Shown one piece after another: positions 9,860 through 21,284 of a stretch of DNA of 64,000 nucleotides (positions within the stretch are counted from its first letter, which is position 1; each line of letters starts with the position of its first letter). The notes beneath the pieces are model-generated. The model was not told the origin of the DNA. It made no database searches and saw only the letters and a list, made by a program, of their open reading frames with translations. Made by a program: the position numbers and the translations under genes. The stretch comes from Adiantum capillus-veneris (lineage: Eukaryota; Streptophyta; Polypodiopsida; Polypodiales; Pteridaceae). The stretch spans positions 114,207,477 through 114,271,476 of the forward strand of contig CM043949.1 in the NCBI GenBank assembly GCA_014529385.2, given 5' to 3'.

Positions 9860-12780
9860 AGGACTATAGCTATTCTCATTGTTGGTTCTATTGAAGATCT
9901 TTGTCCTGCTTTTGCCATGGTTCCATCTTGATCTAATTGTGTCTCTATGGAGGGTGACTTGAGACTCTGTTTTCCAATTTGACTTACAACAACTGACTGA
10001 ACTGGCAATTTCTTGATATATGGACTTCCTATAGCTTCTTGGTTGATTGCAACCCCATTCTTCTTTACTTCTAGCTTTGATGGAATTCTCTGCTCAATGG
10101 CTATTGTGGTTGTCCTTTTCTCTGTTTCTCTGCACTTGATATTGTCTGATTTGCTTTAAGCTCTTCTGAACTTTTGTTTGATGGAGATGAATCATCTTCA
10201 ATAAGATCTACTTTGATAAAATTCTCCATTTTAACTGTGCTCCTGACAGTTTTTCTTCGTTTTCAGCATCAATGTTTCACTTGATCTTCTCAGGATTTCT
10301 TTTTGTATTGAGTGCTTTTGTGGTGGCGGTGTCCATGGGTTGAACTTTTTCTATATTGGCTTTGTCTTTATCACCTGCTTCCGTTGATGTTGGCTCGTTT
10401 TGTTGAAATAATGCACCTTTTGTTTGCAATTGATGAGCATTGTCTACCTACATCTAGGTAACCTTTGATCTTAAAAGATCCATTGCATATGTGAGCTTGA
10501 TCGCATGTAACTGCTTGAACACTAATGGATTTGTCGGCTTTTGACTCTGACTTGTGGAGATCAACTGAAACTTTTGTCCCTAATGATCTTCATATAAGCA
10601 TTTGTCTGTAGATTTTTATGGAATCTGGGTCAAGTGGAAACTTCCAACAACCATATGATCTTTCAATGGTTTTTGCTTTGAAGGGGTTTGTTGGCTAGAA
10701 GCTCTAGGATTCTAACTGGTGTAGCATTTCCTGGTACATAAGCTGAGCTTGATGGACTTGTAGATCCCCCCTTTCTAGGGTGATCACTATAGCTTGCTTC
10801 ATTGTAAGAGTTTAAAATTGTTTGGCTATGGTTTAGTCTCACCTTTTGGGACTTAAAGGTACACTTTGGGTAGCATTGTTGATGTTTCGCATCTGTAAAC
10901 CTTCTACAAAGTTTCCTATGTATCTCCATGAAACATGAAAAATTATTCCCCAAGTTAAGCTATAAATAGAATTATCTTTGCCCTGACATTGTCTATCCTA
11001 TGAGTCTCCTATGATATGAGCTTCTATGGTTTCAGGACTCAAGTCATCATAGGTGCTAGACTGCCGTCTATATCTACGTGTGTTTAGGTGCTCGTTTGGT
11101 CACAACATCGAAGTTTGATTCTTGATGGAGGAAAGTTTGGCTTTGAATAAATTCCTAGGTTCACTTGCGTAATATCCTTCAGGTTTAGAGAGGATGGGCT
11201 ATAATAGATTCTTTCCTCCGAAATGAACCATCATTTCTCATCTATCACTGGAAGCACTTCTATGAGCTGGTATGTGGGCCGTTCAAACACTGGTTGATCT
11301 TTTTTGTATAGTTTCCCTTTTTGGTCTACATAGTGTGCATATGGATTATGTGTACCATACAAAGCTAGCATCATTCTGTTTGATGTGTCCCTTGGACTCA
11401 TGAATGATTGTTGCACACTTGTGGCATTGGATGCAAAATCATTTGCAAACCTAACAATCTTTTCAACATTCGATGATATCAGGACACCTTGACCAAATTC
11501 ATGCAGGAATTTGTTGTTCAAAGAATCAATTTTAAGTTTTTTTAGGTGTTTTTGCATCTTTATGCTCATTTTGAACTTGCATTGTTTTTACTGGTGCTTC
11601 TAATTGTAATGTAGAATCATTCGATTGCATAAAAAGTGACGAGTTAGATGCACTTACATTGAGATTCGCACTTTCAAATTTTTATGTACCTTGCTTGGCA
11701 GTTGATGTGTCCTTGTTGTCTAGATTTCTTGGAAAATCTTTAGAAAAATGTCCACCTTTTCGTCCACAATCTGAGCAATACGCCATGACTGGGGGTATTT
11801 CAACTGGTTCTATCATGTCAAGCTTTACTTGAGAAACTTCTATTTCTGTGCTCGCCAAGTTGTTGGCATTTTCTTTTAAAACACTGAGCATGAAGCTGTA
11901 GTCTGCTCCATCTTGACCTTTGTACTATCTTTGGCTTGGTTCTCCAGTTAGATTGGCTTCTATTGGTTGATCTATTGGATCTTGCAATTCTGGTTCTCGA
12001 CTATAGATCTAACCATTGTAATCCATGTACAATGACCCTGATTCCATATGCACCAACTGTATGTTTTACTGGCTTGTGCAGATTTTTGGATAACCACTTT
12101 GGTCGATTTTTTAAACTTCTATCTACACTCCATCTTTGAGCTTGCAATACTTGGCTCCACTGAAGTTTGTGAACAACTGGGAGTTTTTTGAATCTGGCTT
12201 TACTTTGGTCAATAGGATCATGGCACCTATGTTTCTTTTGCTTCTCATCAAGTATCTATGGCCTTCTAAAAGTGCATATAAGACTTTATGCCCATTGTAG
12301 CCATATAGCTGTAAAATCTTCTCTTGTCCACTTGTGAAGATGTTGCCATTGCTACTAGCTTGTTCTGCTATACTTGAATTCTCGGCTTTTTTGTTGCTTG
12401 TACTAGCCTAATCTACAACCGCATGTGCGCTCGGTCCCTATTCGTCCGATCGAAAGCTTATTCTTCAATGCAATTGCTTGCACTAGCTGATTTATAGCGT
12501 GCACTTTCACTTTCGGCTTCTTGATTGAATTGTGGCTACAATTTCCAAAGCCAAGCACAAAATCTGTTTCTGCTGCTCACAGCTTCGAGTTGGTCGATAT
12601 CAGCCTTTTCCAGCTCTCCTTATGCTATTTCTGCCTTTTGTACTGTTTGGTTGATTTTTTTCTTAGTTGCTGCTCTCGCTTTTGCTCGGTGTGATTCTCC
12701 AACGTTGTGTTTATCTGGACTTTTTTTTTTGCTTTTTGGCCTCATTCTGCCTTTTTCTGACTCTTTCTAGTACTTTCGAC
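9860..12780 (-). pseudogene. decayed minus-strand coding-like block, unknown
   Basis: Read on the minus strand this 2.9-kb block gives a string of short frames (12770-12525 region, 11891-11682, 11569-11231, 10953-10663, 10008-9802) whose composition is protein-like: Ser/Lys/Glu-rich with Gln repeats. It is broken by many stops and shifts. One landmark is a damaged CCHC knuckle near 11785-11750: C-x2-C is followed by one extra Gly before the His, and the last Cys is Phe. A zinc knuckle suggests a retrotransposon Gag or an RNA-binding host protein. I could not find protease, RT or integrase motifs, LTRs or a tail to decide. Treat as an unidentified relic. Confidence 0.35.
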
Positions 12781-12886
12781 GAGTTTCTTTTTATTTTTCT
12801 TAATTTTTTGTAAAATTTTAAATTTTCTAATTTTTTTAGTCTTTTTATGATTTTTTATCATTTTTTTGAAAAAGTTTTTATTTTTA

Positions 12887-12951
<65 letters not shown>

Positions 12952-13150
12952 TGAATCTTAATTTTATGGAAGACTTGATGGTTTTTATGAATTTTTTGTG
13001 ATTTATTTTGATTTTTTCTGGTCAGTTTATGAATTTTGATGATTTTCTATGACTTTTTATGAATTTTCTATGATTTTTGGTGAATTATTTGTGTATTCTT
13101 TTAATTATTTTCTATGAGATTTTTATTTTTTGTGAACTTTTTTTGTTTTT
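12781..13150. repeat. T-rich low-complexity DNA, left flank of LINE
   Basis: Degenerate TTTTTATGATTTTT-like sequence. The same style resumes at 19657, so the LINE split one T-rich tract. Confidence 0.8.
12889..12948. repeat. (AT)30 microsatellite
   Basis: A perfect AT dinucleotide run of 60 bases inside the T-rich tract. It is self-complementary and likely variable in length. Confidence 0.97.
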
Positions 13151-13160
13151 CTTTTCATGA
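13151..13160. repeat. LINE target-site duplication, left copy
   Basis: CTTTTCATGA, repeated exactly at 19647-19656. It abuts the T-run that is the element's poly(A) tail on the other strand. Confidence 0.85.
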
Positions 13161-13189
13161 TTTTTTTTTCTTTTTTCGAGAAAGAGATC

Positions 13190-16100
13190 CTTCTATTAGT
13201 TAATGAAAACTGCCCATAGGGCTACATCCACCTCTGCAAGAGAGGGCTACAACAAGCATGATGGGGAGACTCTCCCAATGGAAAAAAAACATATATACAA
13301 TGAGGCTAAATCAAGAGATGGGAGGAGGGAAGAGCCACACAGGTGGACAGTAGTGCCATATGAGCACCCCCTGGAGTATGGTGTAGAAAGGCCCAGGGCG
13401 CCAGAGTCGAAGGAAGCCTCGCGGCACTCCCGCATGTGGTCGGAGCTACCCTGTAGTCCCTCAAACTGTCCTCTGAGAGTATGGATCAGCTCTAGCCAAA
13501 AGTCACGAACAGTCTCTGCTGGTGGCTTAGGGCGAGCCTCAAAGATGCAGAAACAGCGGGCCCGCCAGATGAACCAAAGTGTCAAGCCACTGATGAGCTC
13601 CTAGCACTCCTCTCTCTCACTCCACCACTCCTGTGGAGTAAGCTCTATAGTAGCAGGCTGGAGTGTAGGTCCCCCCCCTGCATCACTATCATCCTGTTGG
13701 TGGAAGATAGCTCAAACTGAAGTGCCGGGCCGGTGAGTGTGGACCAGGCCGCTGCCCCCCAAGTGTACTGTCGAGCCGTGAAGAGAGTAGGCATTAGCCG
13801 AAGAACTCGTACCCACACCTGCTGGGCCGAGGGACACCCGAGGGACAGTCCCAAAGACAATGGCGTTGACTCTCCATCAACTGGTCACAGGCTGCACATG
13901 CGGTCGAGAGACCACTATGCACAAGCCAACTCCCTACTGTCGTGGCTCTTTGTGCAACCAACCACTGAAACAAAGTGACGCGCCTCGGTTGTCTAGAGTC
14001 CCAGAGCCTCTGTCAAAAGTTTGCCAAGAACTCGACTTTGAGGCCCTCTTCTTGCCATGATGTGCTACAGCGTGGCGGGCCTCTCTCTGTGCTGCAAGTA
14101 TATGATGTCCAAGCCGAACAGTGTACTGAAAGAAGGGGACTCCTGGGCGGTGTGCAGAAGAGAGGGGGTCCCTCCATAGCCACTCACTAGGATCCCATTG
14201 TACTCGTACCAGTGGACAACACTCCCGAGCCCATAGCCTCCATTGTCTAGTCTAAAGAGCTACTGGGTCAGGGTCTATGACGCAAGTCCTCCCACAAATA
14301 CCCACAACTCGAATCCTCTGGAAAAAAAACTCTACTACTTGCTGGGCCTCTACTGCAACTCGTTGTAATCGTCCCCCACCCTGAAGCTCGAAGAACAGGG
14401 CTGGGACAGTCTCTTAGCAGGCCCTGACTGAAATGAGAACCTCGAGTCGTGTGAAGGCTCCCATCCATCGGGGTGCTACTAGCTCGAGAGGCGTGAGCCA
14501 CTCAGCTGGAACTGACTCTGAGATGTCCTGACACATACCCAGCACCCCTCTCATGCCCTGTAGCTGTAAACCCTGCACCTCCTCTGACAAACCTGTGAAC
14601 TCTAGCCAGACACCTAGAGCGCGTTGGACCTGCTGCCATGGGATCCCAAAAAACATGAGGCCGACTCCCAACCAAGTCGCCTCTCTGAGTGCTAACCATG
14701 GGGTTCCAGACGAGGGGCTGCCGTAGGCACTCCTCCGTGCACGTCGGCTGTCTCTGCTCTAGGCCACGCCGTAAGAGCTCCCAAGATCGAAGCAAACTCA
14801 TAGCGAAGTGGTCCTCCAGTCTCCTGCTCAAACCAACTCGGCGCAACTATGTAAAGATCCATCTGGTCGAAGGTTGCCAAGGGCCTCGTGACTGAGGCAC
14901 CCTGGCACGAAGCCTTTGTAGCAAGAAATCCTTCCAGGGCTCCTCGCCTGGAAGAAGTCCTTTGACAACAAACTTCCCAAGAAGGGCTCTGCTTTGTTGT
15001 GCTGGATCAATGATCCCAAGCCCTCCATGAGAACAAGGAAGTGTGATGACCGACCAAGCCACCTTGGCTTGGGCAATCTGAGTGTCACGACCTCACCAAA
15101 GGAAGTTCCTGATCAGCCTCTCAACCTGACTGATACAAGAACTCAAGAAGATCCAGCAAGAAGTGATGTACCACACAGTCGCCAACAACACCTGGTTGGC
15201 AACTACTACTCTACCAGTCAGTGAAAGTCGTGCTGAGCTCCAATGTAACAGCTTTCTCCTGATGGACATGAGAAGAGGAGCAATCTGCTGCTCGGGGGAC
15301 AAGTCCAAACCAACCTGACAACCCAAGTACGGAACTCCTCTACCTCCTGCCAAAAGCACCTGACTGTGAGCTAGAAAGTCCCAGACAACTCTGCTGTATG
15401 CCTTCTCAAAATCGAGAAGAAGAATCACAAGGTCCTCCCCACGGAGCCGTGCCTGGGCAGAAGCCTCCCAGAAAGTGAAGATGTTGTCAAGAATACTGCG
15501 TTCCTTGACAAAACCTGTCTGAGTCCCATGTATAAGGCTCTCCAAAAGTGGCTGAGTCCTCAAACTCAGAGCCTTGGCAAGAATTTTGTAGGCTGAGTTG
15601 AGGATGGTGATGGGACGCCACTATTGAATCTCATCCAAGGAGCCACCCTCCTTTGGAATGAGGTAAATCAAGCCCTCACTCATGCTATCCGGCATCACTC
15701 CTGTGTGCAGAATGTACTGAAAGGCACTACAAATATATGGGCCAAGTAGGTCCCAGTACTCCAAGAAGAAGCTGGGAGTCAGCCCATCCTCACCTGGACA
15801 GCTACCACGAGGGAGGGCCCTAAGAGCCATGTGCAGCTCCTCAAGATGAAGAGGCATCTCTAGCCCCTGGCGCATCTCCTCAGTCACAAGACAAGGCATC
15901 TGTGCCCAAACCTGCTTCTTGCATGCATCTTGCCGCTCTGACTGGGGCTCAGCCAATAGTAACTCACGGTAAAAGTCAGTAGCAACTGCACGCATATCCT
16001 CGAGCTCACAAACAACTGACCCATCGGGTCTCCTCAATTGATTGACCTTGTCATGCGAGTGCCGAGGTCCCACTGTCTCAAAGAAAGAACCTGTCACTCT

Positions 16101-17225
16101 GTCACCCACCTGAGTCCACTGAGATGCCTGTCGGTGAAAGGCAAACTCATGACACCTCTCCTGTGTGCAAGCAAGCTCCTGTCGAGCCTGCTGTAACTGC
16201 TCCTCCACCAACCATGGACTGTCTGGATGCTGCTCCTGCATCCTCTGTAGTAGTGAAGCAATGCCTCGTCTGAGACGCTGCTCCTCCTCTCTCACTGCAG
16301 CCCGTCGAGCCAGCGACTCCTTGAGAAAAAAGTGGCTAAGCTGAGCTAGGCCTATAGGCCTAAGGCCACTCTGTCTTGCAGGAAGAGCCTGGCTGTCCAT
16401 GCCCTCTGTCCAGAGAGCCTCTACCCTCTCTCTGAGTGCTGAGTCCAACAAGACCCTCTCTGGGATGCGAAGCATCGTGCTCCCACTTCTCTGCCTGTCT
16501 GCCACTGTGAGGATCACTAGTGCATGGTCCGAGAAGGATGTCCCTACCAGGATGCCCACTGATCCCCCCAAGTCACTGAAGTGGTCACTAGTGTAGAAGC
16601 AATCTATCCGCGATAGATTCACTCCTCCCACTCTACGGTCCGATCTAGAGAAGGCAAGACTCTCTGGAGGCCTCACAAAGCCAGAATGCTGCCATGTATC
16701 CAAGACCCTCAAAGTCATACACAACCTCTCCCAAGCTTCTAACTCGACTCCATGCACAGTAGCATGGCTTCCTCGGATCCTGTTAGAAGGGTCCTCCAAC
16801 ATGTTGAAGTCCCCTCCTACACACCAATGGTCAGCATGTGGCAAAGACTCAACAATCTGTGACCAAAACTTTGCACGAGCACTCGCCACAGTGGGCGCAT
16901 AGATGTTCAGGAAGCCCACAAGGCCACCCTAAACCTGCATAGTAATCCACTGAGCCCTGCATGGCACAGTAATCCCTCTGCCCACAATGGCCTGCTCTGC
17001 AATGAGTCCGCAATAGTCATACATATCCCACCTTGGATGCCTCCACGTCCAAAAGCAGCTGACCAAAAGGTATCATATCGTCCACGCAAAATCTGACCAC
17101 ATCGGCGAATGCGGCTCTCAGACAGATGGTGCTCTTGAAGCATAAGGAGATCAATCTCTCCTCCCACAAGGCAATGCTGAAGCTCCTAACGCAATCGACC
17201 CCGCTGTCACTGAAATTGGGGCCCA
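13190..17225 (-). pseudogene. LINE ORF2: AP-endonuclease, RT with internal deletion, C-terminal domain
   Basis: ORF2 nicks the target and reverse transcribes from the nick. Visible from its start: the endonuclease motif L-Q-E-H-H-L-S (near 17140); after a frameshift L-N-I-Y-A-P-T, then G-G-D-F-N and S-D-H-A (432-codon frame 16919-15621); the RT lead-in S-C-P-G-E-D-G-L-T, I-P-K-E-G-G and, in the next frame, T-G-F-V-K-E-R-S-I-L-D-N. RT motif A follows (L-L-D-F-E-K-A-Y). Then, near 15350-15370, the sequence jumps straight to G-G-R-G-x-x-Y-L-G, which normally follows the catalytic x-x-D-D box by many residues. About 150-170 residues including motif C are missing. The thumb/C-terminal region (15240-14500) and a C-terminal W-F-I-W-R-A-R stretch (near 13560) remain, in several frames. 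Confidence 0.9.
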
Positions 17226-17256
17226 CATAATCCCTACACGTTCCACGAGACGATAC

Positions 17257-19520
17257 TCATGGGGAGCGAGAGAGAACAAATGCTACCGTAGCAGCAAGAC
17301 GGGCTATCTTCGAGGCTGGCTTGGATGGGGAGTAATCCGCATCCGAGCATCCTCTAGATAGGCGAGACTGCAGTGAGTGCCTAGCCCAAGCCCAAGCAGA
17401 GCGAGCCGTGCGTAAAGCAACCTCCACTATCCAGGAGTCCTCATGAATGTATACATAGCAAGGCAAACACTGCGTATCAGCAAAAAAGTACACCACAATG
17501 TGCCTACATCTTGTTGAGTTTGGGGGTGTCACCACAAACTTGGCTAGTGGCCACAAAGTCTGCAGACAGCAAATTTGTAACTCCAAGTTCTCCTATGTGG
17601 TGAGAGAACTCGAGAACCTGTGTATGAAACCATCCCACCACTGAGTCTAGGGACCACTCTGTCTTGATCCTACCACAGAGGGGGAAGGAGAAACCAAGTG
17701 CTGAGTCCAAGGCCTCAGTCCCCCTAGCGGTGAGGAACAAAGCATGGACCTTGAAGCAGGCTACCTCGTGGTCTGTTGCGGAATCGCCGAGAAAGCGAGT
17801 GAACCCGTAGTCGAAGAAATACCAGCGGCGTCGGAGGTCAATGCTCGTCAGACCACGAGCGATAGCTGCAAGGGAAGATGTCTGAATTTGCAGAGGGGGC
17901 CGCAAGAAGGGCTGACCCTGACCCTCTCTCGCTAGGTGACTCGTGGAAAAGGCGTTGCCAAGAGATCTCCTAGCCGCCGGCGAGGGACCAGTCTCCTGAG
18001 TCGACTGTGGTACTGGAGTAGGAGGGGGGGGAGAAGGAGCTGGGGGGGGGGGGGGGGGGGGCGGAGGGGAAGAAATGTGGGGTGGGGCGACAGAGGTAGA
18101 GAGGCGAGGTGGGGAGTGGACGGGAGGAGAGGGCGGGGGGGAGGATGAGAAGGAGGAGGGGAACTCTGAAGGTGGGGCGGCTGGCGAGGGTGAAGCGGAG
18201 GTGGAGGCTGGCATAGGGGGCTCCTCCTGCTCAAGAAGACCAAAGCGGTTCACAATGGGAACCCACTACTTCTGAGTAGTCACCTGAGGGCCACTCTGAT
18301 TGCCAGGCTGTCGTTGTGGCCCCTCGCGTCGACGGCCACAGGCCTGCTGCCACCCCTCCTCCGCTGGAGCCCCAGGCTCGAAGGGTGGCTCTGAATCTGT
18401 GCGCTGTGCCGTTGGTGCGGCCCAGCCTTGGCAGGCTGAGGCTGAGGTGCAAGTCGTGGCCTCCTCCGTGGACAGGCCTTCGCTAGGTGGCCCATGTCTG
18501 CAAATGAAGAACTAGTTCGGGAGACCTGAGTACTCCACACTCTGTCTAAACCAATCCCCACTACCCGAGGCAGAAGGATGACCTTCGAGAGCATGTGGGT
18601 ATCTCTGACCAAAACTCGAACTGAGGGGATGCCAGCCGCCTTGGCAGCTACTGATGCTGCCGTACGAGGTGTCTCAAGGACAGTCCCGATGGCGGATCCA
18701 ATCCTGGAGAGAAGTGGTAGGTACTCCCTCCGTAAACCCGGAAAGCAGACTGCGATGGGGATGTCTGCCTCCTCTACTAGCACATCCGAAGTCGGGTCAA
18801 AACCATGTCGCCACTATCGAAAGTGGGCGCGCGATGCTCGAATGGCCAGTGGACTCATAGCTATGACCTTGGAGGCCATCTCAGAGGTCTCGAACTCGAT
18901 CTGGTACTACCCCCATCTGAGAATCTGGACATCCAAGATCTTGCCCACCTCTGCGAGAAGGCGGGCCTCGAGAAGGTCTCGCAGCTCTCCTCTTCTCGGT
19001 CGGGTGCCGAGAACCTTGCAGATGACCGAAGCCGCTTGCAAACGCTCTACCTCTTCGGCAAGGCTTGCTTGCTCTGTCGGCGAAAGAGCAAGTCGAATGG
19101 TGGGCTCAGCGGGGTCGGGCGAGGGGGCTTCAAGCGAGTCCCTCTGTGGCGAAGCTGGAGCCTCCATCTGTGTCTACTGTTGTGGCGTAAAATGAGGACG
19201 ACGGGCGGAATCTGCAACTTGGTGCGCAAAGCACTGCCCCAAAATGGACTCAATGCTGTAGGCACCGATTTGCAGGATGCAACTGGGAGGAAAAAAAAAG
19301 CAGGCGGGCCAGGGGGGGGGGGGGGGGTAAATGCGGGAGCGCTGGCAGCAAAAGGCGGAGGCGGCAATGGCGGGAGCGACTACACCAAGGGGAGGAACAA
19401 AGCATGGACTGGAGGCAGAGGCGGCAGGGGCAGAAAAGGCAGGCGGGGCTACAGCAGCAGCAGTAGCGCGAGCTGCTACAGCAGCGTTAGTGTAGCGCGT
19501 GGGCGAGCAGAGCAGTGAGG
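17257..19520 (-). pseudogene. LINE ORF1: Pro-rich, DUF4283-like and zinc-knuckle protein
   Basis: ORF1 of plant LINEs binds element RNA. In order on the minus strand: a Pro/Ala-rich N-terminus (from about 19520); a DUF4283-like region (19100-18600) with L-A-E-V-G-K-I-L-D-V-Q and I-A-V-C-F-P-G-L; a damaged zinc knuckle (near 18495, G-H-L-A-K-A-C-P preserved, first Cys pair in another frame); a long Pro/Ser-rich linker (18253-17930); and a C-terminal region rich in aromatic residues (17900-17260). At least three frame changes break it, several next to long G/C runs. The ORF1-ORF2 gap is small, near 17225-17257. Confidence 0.8.
18042..18061. repeat. G20 tract (polyproline on minus strand)
   Basis: Twenty consecutive G, read as CCC proline codons in ORF1. 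Similar runs lie at 19312-19327 (16 G) and 19549-19566 (18 G). They are slippage-prone, and their lengths may also be affected by sequencing or assembly error. Confidence 0.95.
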
Positions 19521-19646
19521 TCTAGCGGGGGGGCAGGCGGGCAGCGCTGGGGGGGGGGGGGGGGGGAGGCAGGAGGGCGAAGGTGTAGGGAAGGGATAAG
19601 AGCAGCAGCGAGCAGTCCCCTCACTGGTTTGTTTTTACACAATATC

Positions 19647-19656
19647 CTTTTCATGA
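19647..19656. repeat. LINE target-site duplication, right copy
   Basis: Exact match to 13151-13160 (CTTTTCATGA). It marks the 5' end of the LINE. Confidence 0.85.
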
Positions 19657-20197
19657 ATGTTTTAGACTCTTTTTTTAGTTTTATGAGTTTTCTAAAAGGT
19701 TTTTATTTTTAATGATTTTTTGAGTTTTTTACTCTTTTTTTGATTTTTTCCATGATGTTTTGAATTTTTTATGAGGTTTTCAATTTTTTGTGAATTATTT
19801 ATGAGTTTTCTTATTTTTTATTTTTAAAACTCTTTTTAAAAATAAATATTAGATTTTTTTATTTTTAAATTTTTTGGTGATTTTTGGATTTTTAAAATTC
19901 TTTTTTGTGAAATTTTTTGGGTTAAATAAATTAAATAATCTAACCTCACTAACTAAGGCTAACTGAGGCTACCTTAATCGAACCTTACCAACTAAGGCTA
20001 ACCTCTGACAACGTAGCGAGGTCGTTGACGAAGGTCGCTGAGCGGCGCACAGCTTGGCGTTTTTCGTGGAGAGAGTCCGTTTTTCGTGGAGAGAGGTTGA
20101 CTTGCCGAGAAGCAGCTGATAGCACAAGTCGTGGTCCAATGGCAACGCGTGTGCATGGGTGTGTTGACAGCGGGTGCCGGCAGTAACATAAAAATAA
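19657..20197. other. T-rich flank then non-coding DNA
   Basis: 19657-19925 continues the T-rich tract split by the LINE. From 19930 there are short repeats (CTAACTAAGGCTAAC twice; CGTGGAGAGAG twice near 20070-20095). No gene is seen. Confidence 0.6.
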
Positions 20198-20494
20198 GAA
20201 GGGTATTTTAACGTCTTAGGAGGCTATCCCATAATTGACAGAGAGAGAGAGAGAGAGAGTAAGACAAAAAGAGAGAGTGAGAAGAGAAAGGCGGGAAGAG
20301 GAGAGATAGCGTGCTGGGCATGAGGGCTCGCATATGAGACAAGAGAGGGAGAGAGGTATATGGGCAATAGGAGAGAGAGTGAGAGGGAGTGTGTGTGTGT
20401 GATGTTCACGCGCCACAAAACGAGAAAGTGGCGATGGCGACAAACGAAAAAAAGATGAAGAGTATTTTAACGTCATAGGAAACTATCCCAAGAG
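20198..20494. repeat. direct repeats flanking a GA/TG-rich core
   Basis: GAAGGGTATTTTAACGTC with TAGGAGGCTATCCCA (about 20198-20231) recurs as GAAGAGTATTTTAACGTC with TAGGAAACTATCCCA (about 20455-20490). Between them is a GAGA-rich and GTGT-rich core. This could be terminal repeats of a small element or an old duplication. Confidence 0.65.
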
Positions 20495-20689
20495 ACCGTA
20501 AAGATCTACGCAACGGAGAATTTCATGTGCCGTGAGGCACAGTATCGAAGGTCGAACTGGATTTTTACCAAAAAAAAATATTTCAAACGTCCACAAATGC
20601 CAAAAATTAGCCGAAAATGCTAAAATTCACCCGCAAATCCAAAAAATCACCAGAAAATCCCAAAAATTGACAAAAAAATTTCTAAAATT

Positions 20690-20823
20690 TTTAGGAACCT
20701 TAGAAAATTATCCTCACTCACAAACGAACATTTTTTAGGAACCTTGGAAAATTATCCTCACTCACAAATGAAATTTTTTTAGGAACCTTAGAAAATTATC
20801 CTCACTCACAAACGAACATTTTC
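20690..20823. repeat. three ~46-bp tandem repeats
   Basis: Three copies of a unit built on TTAGGAACCTTAGAAAATTA followed by TCCTCACTCACAAACGAA, near 20690, 20733 and 20777; the middle copy differs at a few bases. Confidence 0.9.
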
Positions 20824-21136
20824 GACAAGCAAAAGCAAACCAAAAATAGCAATTTTTACCAAAAATAAAATTTACGACACAATCATCAACCCGGTCCTCG
20901 AAAATAGCGAAACGCTCAAAACTCGACCACGAGGGCAGAAATGCGAACAAAATGATGTCGGAGGTGAGTTAAAGTATGTATGAAAGTTCTTAAGCTTTCA
21001 CGGATGTGCATTGATGGTGAATCGAAGGAATACTCTATGGTTTTTTTCTTGGCGAATTGGCAATGTACTTGTTCCGTTGGGCCTAAGGCTACTAAGTTTG
21101 GTGAAAGAGAATTGCATTTTGTGTTGATCTTGTGTT

Positions 21137-21284
21137 CATTTGAGAGTTGAGATTCCATGGCTAGAGTTTGAGTGTTTTTCGTTGTTTTTCTTCTTCAAAT
21201 AAGTGTTTTTCATTTGAGAGTTGAGATTCCATGGCTAGAGTTTGAGTGTTTTTCGTTGATTTTCTTCTTCAAATAAGTGTGTTT
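21137..21284. repeat. two 74-bp tandem copies
   Basis: CATTTGAGAGTTGAGATTCC begins at 21137 and again at 21211. The whole 74-bp unit through the AAATAAGTG end is repeated with few changes, so this is a recent duplication. No reading frame of interest crosses it. Confidence 0.92.

Larger units (their letters stand above)
13161..19646 (-). mobile_element. LINE (L1-type non-LTR retrotransposon), ~6.5 kb
   Basis: On the minus strand the order is ORF1 (Pro-rich, DUF4283-like, knuckle), ORF2 (endonuclease, RT, C-terminal zinc region), then a 3' end reading GGATCTCTTTCTCG followed by an A-rich tail (13161-13176 as T on the plus strand). An exact 10-bp duplication flanks it, as expected for target-primed insertion, so it appears complete at the 5' end. 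The GC-rich body contrasts sharply with the T-rich target. Both ORFs have frameshifts, and ORF2 has an internal deletion, so this copy is dead. Confidence 0.93.

Noticed and set aside
17936-19518. Plus-strand Gly/Arg-rich frames (17936-18148, 18578-19195, 18805-19518)
   Set aside because: Antisense shadows of the GC-rich LINE ORF1, created by G-runs.
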